A stretch of DNA of 46,981 bases, taken from positions 1 through 46,981 of the forward strand of contig JAGVYE010000031.1 of the NCBI GenBank assembly GCA_018303445.1, read 5' to 3'. This DNA is from Candidatus Woesearchaeota archaeon (GTDB lineage: Archaea; Nanobdellota; Nanobdellia; Woesearchaeales; GW2011-AR9). Under the pieces are notes generated by a model. That model worked only from the letters and a program-made list of their open reading frames with translations. It searched no databases and was not told the origin of the DNA. Positions 40,812-46,981 of the stretch are shown here, in pieces. The stretch's first letter is position 1. Every line of letters begins with the position of its first letter. A program made the position numbers and the translations under genes.

Positions 40812-40852
40812 TGAAAATTTCAAGAAATAAAAGAAATAATGGAGGCTGTACA

Positions 40853-41371
40853 ATGGGATTATATCAACATGTGCGAGAAGCATGGAAAAAACCAAAAGAA
40901 GGTCTAGGAGACCTGTGGTATGAGCGTCTTGTTGCTTGGCGCCGTGAACCTTCAACAGTAAAATTGGATCATCCTACGCGAATTGACCGTGCTCGTTCTT
41001 TAGGGTATAAAGCAAAACAAGGCCTTATTGTTGTAAGGCAGCGTGTACTAAAGGGAGGCCATGTTAGACCAAAGCTAAAAGGCGGAAGAAGGTCAAAGCG
41101 TTATGGTCATGGTCTAACTTTAGGTAAGAGTTACCAACAAATCGCCGAAGAACGTGTTCAGAAAAAATACCGCAATCTCGTTGTCCTCAACTCTTACTGG
41201 GTTGCTAGAGACGGGAAATATTATTGGTATGAAGTCATTCTTATTGATCCTTCTCATCCAGTTATTAAGGCAGATGAACACTTTCGCTGGCTGCAGAATG
41301 GGAAGAATCAAAACCGCGTCTTCCAAGGGAAGACGTCAAGCGGCAGAAAAAGCCGAGGATTGACACGTTAA
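40853..41371 (+). CDS. rpl15e: Large-subunit ribosomal protein eL15
   Basis: Strong match to eL15 along its length: MGLYQHVREAWKKPKE, LGYKAKQGLIVVRQRVLKGGHVRPKLKGGRRSKRYG, LVVLNSYWVARDGKYYWYEVILIDPSHPVI, and the C-terminal GKTSSGRKSRGL. A core protein of the archaeal 50S subunit that threads through 23S rRNA. The ribosome binding site GGAGG is 7 bases before the ATG, unusual in this mostly leaderless window. Confidence 0.97.
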   Translation: MGLYQHVREAWKKPKEGLGDLWYERLVAWRREPSTVKLDHPTRIDRARSLGYKAKQGLIVVRQRVLKGGHVRPKLKGGRRSKRYGHGLTLGKSYQQIAEERVQKKYRNLVVLNSYWVARDGKYYWYEVILIDPSHPVIKADEHFRWLQNGKNQNRVFQGKTSSGRKSRGLTR

Positions 41372-41372
41372 G

Positions 41373-41390
41373 AATTTTTTTCTTTTTTCT
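41373..41390 (+). terminator. T-rich terminator after eL15
   Basis: AATTTTTTTCTTTTTTCTT follows the eL15 stop directly. Archaeal RNA polymerase stops at such T-tracts without a hairpin. The next gene begins right behind, so the tract may only reduce readthrough. Confidence 0.5.
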
Positions 41391-41391
41391 T

Positions 41392-42408
41392 ATGAAACAA
41401 CCGCTTTTATTTACCATTATTATTTTTTGTATAATTCTCTTCTTCATCTTTATTTCTTACTTCCTAACAAATCTAATAAGCGACGGGTTAAAGACTTCGA
41501 CGACAAATACTTTTGTACAAGACAGTGGAATCATTGAAATTTTCTTTTGTCCTCAAGATAATTGTGAAGAACATCTTCTTATTTTTCTTTCATCTGCAAA
41601 AAAATCTATTCACTGCGCTCTGTATGATCTGGGGTTAAATTCTGTGAAAGAGTTATTAATTAAGAAAGAAAAAACTCTCGATGTCCGCATTGTTATAGAC
41701 GACGAATATTATAAAAAATTTCCGGAAGCCTTTGTTAGAAAAGACGGGAAAAATTTGATGCATGATAAATTCTGTATCGTTGACAATAAAGAAGTTTTGA
41801 CGGGATCAATGAATCCCACAGAAAATGACGCTCATAAAAACAATAATAATCTCCTTATTATCAACTCTCCTATTCTTGCCGCAAATTACGAAGCTGAATT
41901 TCAGGAACTTTGGAGGGGAGAATTCAAAAAGGGAAAGGCTGTTCGCAATCCTAAGATTAATCTCAATGGCATTGTTATCAAAAATTATTTCTGTCCAGAA
42001 GATGCTTGTGCTGATCGTATAAAAGAAGAACTAAAAAAAGCAGAAAAATCGATTTATTTCCTAACTTTTTCTTTTACTCATGATGGAATCGCCAATATTC
42101 TCCTTTTGAAAAAACGCGATGGCCTTCAAGTGCGCGGGGTTATGGAGTCCAGGCAGATTACAATGGATGCAGAATTTAAACGTCTGCAAAATAACGGCAT
42201 TGATATCTTGAAAGATGGAAATAAGAACACTATGCACCATAAAGTCTTTATTATTGATGGGCAAACAGTCATAACAGGATCGATGAATCCAACCAGGAAT
42301 GGTGATGAACACAATGATGAAAACGTTCTTATTATTTATGACCAAAATATCGCGGAAAAATTTGTGAAAGAATTTGAGAAAGTATTTGGTGAAGCAAAAA
42401 TACAATAA
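41392..42408 (+). CDS. Phospholipase D-like protein, membrane-anchored
   Basis: An N-terminal hydrophobic helix (LLFTIIIFCIILFFIFISYFLTNLI) is followed by two phospholipase D-type halves. Each half starts with an FCPxDxC motif (IEIFFCPQDNCEEHL and IKNYFCPEDACADRI) and carries a catalytic HKD motif (MHDKFCIVDNKEVLTGSMNP and MHHKVFIIDGQTVITGSMNP). Related archaeal and bacterial proteins are nucleases or phospholipases; the FCPxDxC paired cysteines suggest an exported, disulphide-containing form. Substrate unknown: extracellular DNA and lipids are both reasonable. Confidence 0.9.
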   Translation: MKQPLLFTIIIFCIILFFIFISYFLTNLISDGLKTSTTNTFVQDSGIIEIFFCPQDNCEEHLLIFLSSAKKSIHCALYDLGLNSVKELLIKKEKTLDVRIVIDDEYYKKFPEAFVRKDGKNLMHDKFCIVDNKEVLTGSMNPTENDAHKNNNNLLIINSPILAANYEAEFQELWRGEFKKGKAVRNPKINLNGIVIKNYFCPEDACADRIKEELKKAEKSIYFLTFSFTHDGIANILLLKKRDGLQVRGVMESRQITMDAEFKRLQNNGIDILKDGNKNTMHHKVFIIDGQTVITGSMNPTRNGDEHNDENVLIIYDQNIAEKFVKEFEKVFGEAKIQ

Positions 42409-42602
42409 ACCTAAGATTTTCTCTTAAAGCGATGAAGAAGTATGAAGCCGGCGAAAAAACAAACTTCATTTCTGATCTTCTCGATCTTGTGGACTTATAA
42501 CATCTTTGGTTAGAAAATGGAGATGATAAAAAGAGAATCGTATCATTTCACAATAACCTTTAAATAGCTCAATTATTTTGTAGAATACAAAAGAGGTGTT
42601 TC

Positions 42603-43580
42603 ATGCTCGGAATCTTCCTGATCATCGTTTTAATTGTGAGCAGCCTCTATATCCTTCTCAAAGGCGCGAATTATTTAATTGACGGCGCGGTTGATGTCTC
42701 TCGCTGGTTTCGCATTTCCCCTATTTTTGTTGGCTTGACGGTTGTTGCTTTTGGAACCTCCTTACCAGAATTTATGATAAGTTTGTTCTCGGTTCTTAAT
42801 GGCGATGCTGACCTTTCTATTGGCAATATCATTGGCAGTAATATTTTCAACATTGCTTTTATTATCGGTCTCAGCGCCATTATCAGGCCACTTACGGTGC
42901 GATCAAGTACTCTCATTAATGAATTTCCCTTTATGACCAGCTCCGCGTTCCTCTTACTTATCTTAGCTTCTGATCATTTTCTCTTCGGTGAGAATGTTTT
43001 CATTTTAGGAAGGATTGATGGGATTATTTTCCTTCTTCTCTTTTCCTGTTTTATTGCGTACATTTTAGCTAATATGAACAAAGAAAAGAAAATCGTCACT
43101 ACAGAATTCTTAGCCTTTAAACGGGACCATTCCTTATTCAAAAGTATTTTTATAATTATCAGCGGTCTTGCCGGCCTTATTGCTGGAGGAAAAATCTTCA
43201 CCTTTGGTGCGACAGAACTTGCTATTCGTGCTGGGATAAGTGAGGCCTTCATCGGTTTAACCATTGCCGCGGTGGGAACATCTCTCCCTGAACTTGCGAC
43301 TTCTACCGTTGCCGCCTGGAAAAAGCAAATGGACATTGCCGTGGGCAATATGGTCGGTAGTAATATTTTTAACATCCTTTTTGTTCTCGGTATCGTAAGT
43401 ATCATCAAACCCATTTCTGTAAATCCTCTTTTTCTTCAAATTGATGCCATGGTGATGATTCTCGTTACCATGCTTTTTGTACTTTTTGCGACTCGCAAGA
43501 AAATCGTCTCCCGCGGGCAGGGAATATTTTTTGTTGCCCTGTATGTGCTCTATACGGCCTTTTTAATTTGGCAATTGTGA
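42603..43580 (+). CDS. Ca2+/Na+ antiporter, CaCA family (YrbG-like)
   Basis: Ten-helix exchanger of 325 residues built from two inverted halves. The alpha-1 repeat is GLTVVAFGTSLPEFMISLFSVLNGDADLSIGNIIGSNIFNIAFIIGL, and alpha-2 is GLTIAAVGTSLPELATSTVAAWKKQMDIAVGNMVGSNIFNILFVLGI. Both carry the G-T-S-L-P-E and G-N-x-x-G-S-N-I-F-N ion-binding motifs. A GAGGTG ribosome binding site lies 4-9 bases before the ATG, and TTTAAATA about 40 bases upstream. The 194 bases before it hold no other gene that I can see. Confidence 0.94.
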   Translation: MLGIFLIIVLIVSSLYILLKGANYLIDGAVDVSRWFRISPIFVGLTVVAFGTSLPEFMISLFSVLNGDADLSIGNIIGSNIFNIAFIIGLSAIIRPLTVRSSTLINEFPFMTSSAFLLLILASDHFLFGENVFILGRIDGIIFLLLFSCFIAYILANMNKEKKIVTTEFLAFKRDHSLFKSIFIIISGLAGLIAGGKIFTFGATELAIRAGISEAFIGLTIAAVGTSLPELATSTVAAWKKQMDIAVGNMVGSNIFNILFVLGIVSIIKPISVNPLFLQIDAMVMILVTMLFVLFATRKKIVSRGQGIFFVALYVLYTAFLIWQL

Positions 43581-43654
43581 TTTAACAGTTACCCTTCTTC
43601 ATCAACACCTTTAAATACGCCACGGTCTCTTTTTGAGAAAAAAAGCTCCTGACC

Positions 43655-45583
43655 ATGAAATTCAATGAATTTACGTTAGATCCTTTTCAAGAAGAAGCCA
43701 TTCAAGCCATTGAAAATAATGAATCTGTTGTCGTTTCCGCTCCCACGGGATCAGGAAAGACTTTAATCGCTGATTATATCATTCATAAACACCGAAATGA
43801 TAATCAAAGAATAATTTACACTGCCCCCATTAAAGCCCTTTCTAATCAAAAATATAAAGACTTTTCCAAAGATTATGGTGAGCAGATGGTAGGTTTGATG
43901 ACCGGCGATTTTGTCATAAATCCTCATGCCAAGGTTTTGATCATGACCACGGAAATTTATCGTAACATGGCCATCAGCGGTGACGAGGAGGTAAAAAACA
44001 TTTCCTACGTTATTTTCGATGAAATTCATTACATTAATGATATTGAACGTGGCTATGTCTGGGAAGAATCGGTAATTTACAGTTCTCTGAACGTTCGCTT
44101 TCTTTGTCTTTCTGCGACTATACCCAATGCGGAAGAATTCAGCCGCTGGATTAGCGCTATCAAAAAGCATACAGTGCGAACTGTTACCTCGACAGAACGG
44201 CATGTTCCCCTTGAGCATTGGTTCTATGACTATGAGCTTGGAATTACCAGCGCTGAGAAAATCAAGAAAGCCATGGAAATTCCTCATTATGATCAGGTTA
44301 TGGGGAAAAGAAAAAAAAGAAAGTGGGAAAGAGTGCCGGAGCCAAATCACATCGAACTCATTAAATCTCTGGGCCTGGAAAAACTACCTTGTTTTTTTTT
44401 CACTTTTTCCCGCCGCGATTGTCAGAATAAAGCCAAAGAATTAGCCCGCCAGAACTTCTTCCCCAAGGAACGGCCAGCGTTAGAATTTTTTCTGCACAAA
44501 GTGCATCAAGCCCCCAGTGATGTTCATAAACTCACCTCTGTTAACATTCTCAAAGAGACCTTAACGCAAGGTATTGCCTTTCACCATGCCGGATTGCTTC
44601 CGGTCGTGAAAGAAACTATTGAAGAACTCTTCGCCCAAGGCCTGATTCGTGTTCTGTACACCACAGAAACATTTGCGGTAGGAATTAATATGCCCGCAAA
44701 AACTGTCTGCTTTAATGCTCTGCGAAAGTATGATGGCCTTAATTTTCGCCCTCTGAACACCAAAGAATATTTTCAAATTGCGGGAAGAGCAGGAAGAAGG
44801 GGCATCGATGACAAAGGCTACGTTGTAAGTATGATCTTCCGTCCAACATTTAACTATCATGAAGTAAAACGCATCACTTCCAAAGACATTGAACCAATTC
44901 GCTCTCAATTCCGTCTTTCCGTCAATACGGTCTTGAATCTCATTGAGCAACATTCACCAGAAGAAATCGAAAAAATTCTCCGCTTAAGTTTTTATTCTTA
45001 CCAGAAGTTTGGTGAGAAGTTCGATAAGATTCCCAGCACGGTCTTACTATCCCGCTACTCCAGCATTGTGCGGAAATTAAAAAAATTTGGCTACCTTGAA
45101 CAGCAGCACCTGACGCCGAAAGGTATTTTTTCTTCCCGTATCTTTGCTGACGAGTTGACGATAGGAGAAATTTTTGCCACCAGTATGGTTGATCAACTTA
45201 ATGAATATCCAATTCTCTTAACTCTCGCTGTTCTTGTCTATGAACCTCGTGAGACCTACAAGTTTAAACAAAAATTTCCTGATGACGCTCTACATAAACT
45301 TAAAGGAATTCTCCACAGAAACGAATATCTTTCCCGGGAAAAGAAATTTTTAGAATTAGAAACGATGACCAGCATTATTCATCCCATGTATCACGGAAAA
45401 AACTTTTTCCAAGTGCTTGAGAACACCAACCTTCTGGAAGGGGATTTAATTCGTCTCTATGCGCAAATTCTTGACCGGCTTGGCCAAATTCGCAAAGCCA
45501 GCACCAATTATAAATTGTTAGCTAAAATTGCCAATTGTGAAGGCATTATTCGGAAAGTGCTGGAAGGGATTTATGAAATATAA
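43655..45583 (+). CDS. Ski2-like DEAD/DEAH-box RNA helicase
   Basis: A superfamily 2 helicase of 642 residues. Motif I is APTGSGKT (29-36), Ia TAPIKALSNQKYKDF, II DEIH (about 122-125), III LSATIPN, then TTETFAVGINMPAKTVCFN (V) and QIAGRAGRRGID (VI). DPFQEEAIQAIENNESV is the Q-like region. The C-terminal 200 residues are a helical domain as in Ski2/Mtr4. The order and spacing fit an archaeal Ski2-type helicase acting with RNA exosome or in RNA turnover, rather than DNA-repair Hel308, but the partner is not visible. Confidence 0.93.
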   Translation: MKFNEFTLDPFQEEAIQAIENNESVVVSAPTGSGKTLIADYIIHKHRNDNQRIIYTAPIKALSNQKYKDFSKDYGEQMVGLMTGDFVINPHAKVLIMTTEIYRNMAISGDEEVKNISYVIFDEIHYINDIERGYVWEESVIYSSLNVRFLCLSATIPNAEEFSRWISAIKKHTVRTVTSTERHVPLEHWFYDYELGITSAEKIKKAMEIPHYDQVMGKRKKRKWERVPEPNHIELIKSLGLEKLPCFFFTFSRRDCQNKAKELARQNFFPKERPALEFFLHKVHQAPSDVHKLTSVNILKETLTQGIAFHHAGLLPVVKETIEELFAQGLIRVLYTTETFAVGINMPAKTVCFNALRKYDGLNFRPLNTKEYFQIAGRAGRRGIDDKGYVVSMIFRPTFNYHEVKRITSKDIEPIRSQFRLSVNTVLNLIEQHSPEEIEKILRLSFYSYQKFGEKFDKIPSTVLLSRYSSIVRKLKKFGYLEQQHLTPKGIFSSRIFADELTIGEIFATSMVDQLNEYPILLTLAVLVYEPRETYKFKQKFPDDALHKLKGILHRNEYLSREKKFLELETMTSIIHPMYHGKNFFQVLENTNLLEGDLIRLYAQILDRLGQIRKASTNYKLLAKIANCEGIIRKVLEGIYEI

Positions 45584-45596
45584 CGATGTTATGTTT

Positions 45597-45770
45597 GGTG
45601 GGGGTCTAGGGAGCGAGGGTAAATGAAAATGCGAGCCGCAGCGAGCCATAGATAGTGAGCGACCGTCCCCCATCCGAGCACCGCAACCGCAGTGAGGAGC
45701 GCAGAGTTTTTGAATTGCCGTGCTTCCCGGTGCTGTCGGAGTTTCCGTTTCGTAGTTAAGGGTGGGGCGA
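45597..45770. other. GC-rich structured spacer, possible non-coding RNA or dispersed repeat
   Basis: About 175 bases of GC-rich sequence in an AT-rich genome, without a reading frame. GGGGG (45600-45604) faces CCCCC (45667-45671). TCCGA-GCACCG (45673-45683) pairs with CGGTGC-TG-TCGGA (45728-45740). Motifs GCGAGCC and GAGCGACC recur and also occur near 36735-36745. It does not show the conserved cores of RNase P RNA, SRP RNA or 5S rRNA that I know. Confidence 0.5.
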
Positions 45771-45808
45771 CTAAAATTTTATAAAGTAGTTCGGTTAAGT
45801 CTGTAACA

Positions 45809-46285
45809 ATGGCTCAAAAGAGGATGATTTTGAAAGGTAGTGTCATTGGTGATTTGTTTACGAAGTATGGGTTAGACGCTAATGTTTTTGTTGATTTAGT
45901 GCTGTATCCCAAAGCAAAAGAATATTTTGAGAAAAGAGGCTATGCTTTTCCTGGAAAATTCCTCTGTACGCTTTCTCAATGTATTGGTGAATGTAAAGGC
46001 GTCTTGATTAACCGTTATGGCTACTCGGAAGAAAAAGCGAATACTCAGATTGATAAGATCATGGAAGAGTTCCTGATTGAAAAATTACCTAACGTGGTTA
46101 TTGAAAATGATGTTTCTGTCGTAGAGGAAATTGGGCAGAAATACGGATTAAATGCTGAAGATGTTCCCCTCATTTACGGTTTTTGGAAGTTGAAAGTGAA
46201 TATTATTGTTGTTCGAGATAATGCGTTTGAGAATACCTGTAAAGAATTAAATATTAATATAGTCAAATGGCCAAGCTTTAGTTAA
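45809..46285 (+). CDS. PIN-like domain protein
   Basis: A 158-residue protein with the acidic pattern of a PIN nuclease: YGLDANVFVDLVLYP (first Asp), EDVPLIYGFWKLKVNIIVVRDNAFENTCKELNINIVKWP (second acidic site, then V-x-R/T-D and the final strand). Spacing fits, but the usual T-x-D is here V-R-D. Could act as an RNase or an inactive RNA-binding PIN protein. TTTTATAAAG lies 24-33 bases before the ATG (leaderless). Its end overlaps the next, convergent gene by 8 bases. Confidence 0.7.
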   Translation: MAQKRMILKGSVIGDLFTKYGLDANVFVDLVLYPKAKEYFEKRGYAFPGKFLCTLSQCIGECKGVLINRYGYSEEKANTQIDKIMEEFLIEKLPNVVIENDVSVVEEIGQKYGLNAEDVPLIYGFWKLKVNIIVVRDNAFENTCKELNINIVKWPSFS

Positions 46286-46529
46286 AATTCTCAGAAGCAA
46301 GAAACTGGTATGCTTTTTTTTTATCTCCATGAGCTTGCTTTAATGCTTTTTCAAAACGTTGCTTTCGGTATTCTTGTGTATTTTGGTAAGAATCTTTTAA
46401 CGCTGGTTCTTCTGCCATCATGGCATGGATCATCCTAAAGGAAACGGCATCCCACATATTCCTATTGAAGTCCTCTAGCTGATGGAGAACATCTTGTCCA
46501 ATTTTTTGAACATTCATGGTTTCTTGCAT
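46278..46529 (-). CDS. Small hypothetical helical protein, 83 residues
   Basis: Not recognised. The sequence appears all helical and charged (KIGQDVLHQLEDFNRNMWDAVSFRMIHAMMAEEPALKDSYQNTQEYRKQRFEKALKQAHGDKKKAYQFLAS). The promoter has TTTATAAACTT and a 16-bp perfect palindrome next to the start, so the gene is probably regulated. It is convergent with the PIN-like gene. Confidence 0.65.
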   Translation of the reverse strand: MQETMNVQKIGQDVLHQLEDFNRNMWDAVSFRMIHAMMAEEPALKDSYQNTQEYRKQRFEKALKQAHGDKKKAYQFLASENFN

Positions 46530-46531
46530 TT

Positions 46532-46547
46532 TAAGTATTAATACTTA
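46532..46547. promoter_or_regulatory. 16-bp perfect palindrome (operator) before the 83-residue gene
   Basis: TAAGTATTAATACTTA is fully self-complementary and lies between the TATA-like element (TTTATAAA at about 46553-46560, read on the minus strand) and the ATG at 46529. A repressor bound here would cover the transcription start. Confidence 0.55.
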
Positions 46548-46579
46548 GGGAAGTTTATAAAGATTTCTTGATTTTTGAT

Positions 46580-46981
46580 TCAAAACCAACACTTATCAGA
46601 ATTCTCTTTTAGCCATCTTTCTTTTTCTTGGTAGTTAGGCATGGCTTGCCCCACCAGTTTCCAGAATTGGTCAGAGTGGTTTCTTTCTTGCAGATGGGCT
46701 AATTCGTGTATGCAGGCATAATCAATCACTTCATCAGGAGCAAACAAAAGACGAGTCGAGATATTGACATTATCAGAATGTGAGCAACTTCCCCAGTTTG
46801 AAGTGTTGTACTTAAGAAATACTTTTTTGAACGTAAAGTTAAAATGTTTCTCATTAAGTGTTTTAACTTTATTAGCAATATAAGTTTTTTTCTTTTGCGC
46901 TACCAAGCGGCTTAAGAGTACAGAGATATGTTTTTGTTGAGTATTCTTTGGAAGAACACTTGAAACGTTAACATAAAATAT
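46580..46981 (-). CDS. YgjP/SprT-like zinc metallopeptidase (partial at window edge)
   Basis: The family block is complete: NTSNWGSCSHSDNVNISTRLLFAPDEVIDYACIHELAHLQERNHSDQFWKLVGQAMPNYQEKERWL, with zinc motif HELAH and the third ligand His in RNHSDQFW. The track starts at a TTG (46906), but the same frame remains open to the window end and encodes plausible sequence (VNVSSVLPKNTQQKHISVLLSRL), so the true start is likely outside the window. YgjP-type proteins are predicted metal-dependent peptidases, often next to type I restriction genes in bacteria; none is seen here. Confidence 0.85.
   Translation of the reverse strand: MFYVNVSSVLPKNTQQKHISVLLSRLVAQKKKTYIANKVKTLNEKHFNFTFKKVFLKYNTSNWGSCSHSDNVNISTRLLFAPDEVIDYACIHELAHLQERNHSDQFWKLVGQAMPNYQEKERWLKENSDKCWF

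Noticed and set aside
42430-42490. C/D-box sRNA (GCGATGAAG ... TTTCTGATC) upstream of the CaCA exchanger.
   Set aside because: The C box deviates from RUGAUGA and no convincing C'/D' pair or terminal stem is present.
45809-46529. Toxin-antitoxin pair formed by the PIN-like gene and the 83-residue gene.
   Set aside because: The genes are convergent with overlapping 3' ends, not co-transcribed, and the small protein has no recognised antitoxin motif.
1-46981. CRISPR arrays, insertion sequences, integrases or prophage genes.
   Set aside because: No regularly spaced direct repeats, transposase or phage-type proteins were found on either strand.

Overview
The window looks like a chromosomal segment of an archaeon. 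The evidence is the archaeal/eukaryotic ribosomal proteins eL15 and eL37, an LSm protein, translin, SRP54, RtcB, an archaeal-type PRPP synthetase, and many genes whose TATA-like box lies 22-30 bases before the start codon (leaderless transcription). AT-rich composition, small genes, a class II lysyl-tRNA synthetase and tRNAs interrupted several times would fit a DPANN-type lineage (Woesearchaeota or Pacearchaeota-like). That placement is inference; no 16S rRNA is present. I see no CRISPR array, insertion sequence or prophage.

Layout. 1-8.9 kb: B12-dependent ribonucleotide reductase with its cobalamin adenosyltransferase, PRPP synthetase, a U32-family protein, a DedA protein, and a class II LysRS carrying an extra C-terminal DUF2000-like domain. 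8.9-12.7 kb: a tRNA-Leu(UAG) gene with three introns, a Cys-repeat exported protein, the eL37/LSm pair, translin, a methyltransferase and a pair of strong nested hairpins. 12.8-18 kb: a two-gene PEP-synthase-like phosphotransferase, a phosphoesterase, and a shortened class I LysRS-like protein. 18.0-22.1 kb: a tight three-gene operon of a AAA+ ATPase, a proteasome beta-like Ntn hydrolase with its whole catalytic set, and a protein resembling a proteasome alpha subunit. 22.1-29.3 kb: a damaged or frameshifted methyltransferase next to tandem palindromes, SRP54, a membrane Lon-like protease, an AIM24-like protein, an NYN protein, a tRNA-Arg(UCG) gene with two interruptions, and a divergent ZIP transporter/Fur-family pair with a shared palindrome. 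29.4-38.4 kb: envelope and metabolic genes (trypsin-like lipoprotein, PLP enzyme, S2P protease, two cupredoxin-like paralogues), RtcB, a polyprenol/diacylglycerol kinase-like protein and a CBS protein with a hibernation-factor-like tail. 38.4-47 kb: a membrane protein gene broken by an in-frame TAG, a Kef-type antiporter, eL15 with a structured leader, a phospholipase D-like protein, a CaCA exchanger, a Ski2-like helicase, a GC-rich structured spacer, a PIN-like protein, a small gene with a palindromic operator, and a YgjP-like metallopeptidase cut by the window edge.

How the parts connect. PduO would make the adenosylcobalamin used by NrdJ. RtcB is the ligase expected to rejoin the exons of tRNAs such as the two seen here. 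Two LysRS-type proteins of unrelated classes occur within 11 kb. The strongest candidate for an undescribed system is the AAA+/beta-like/alpha-like cassette at 18039-22055. It looks like an alternative proteasome, separate from any canonical PAN/20S genes, none of which are in this window.
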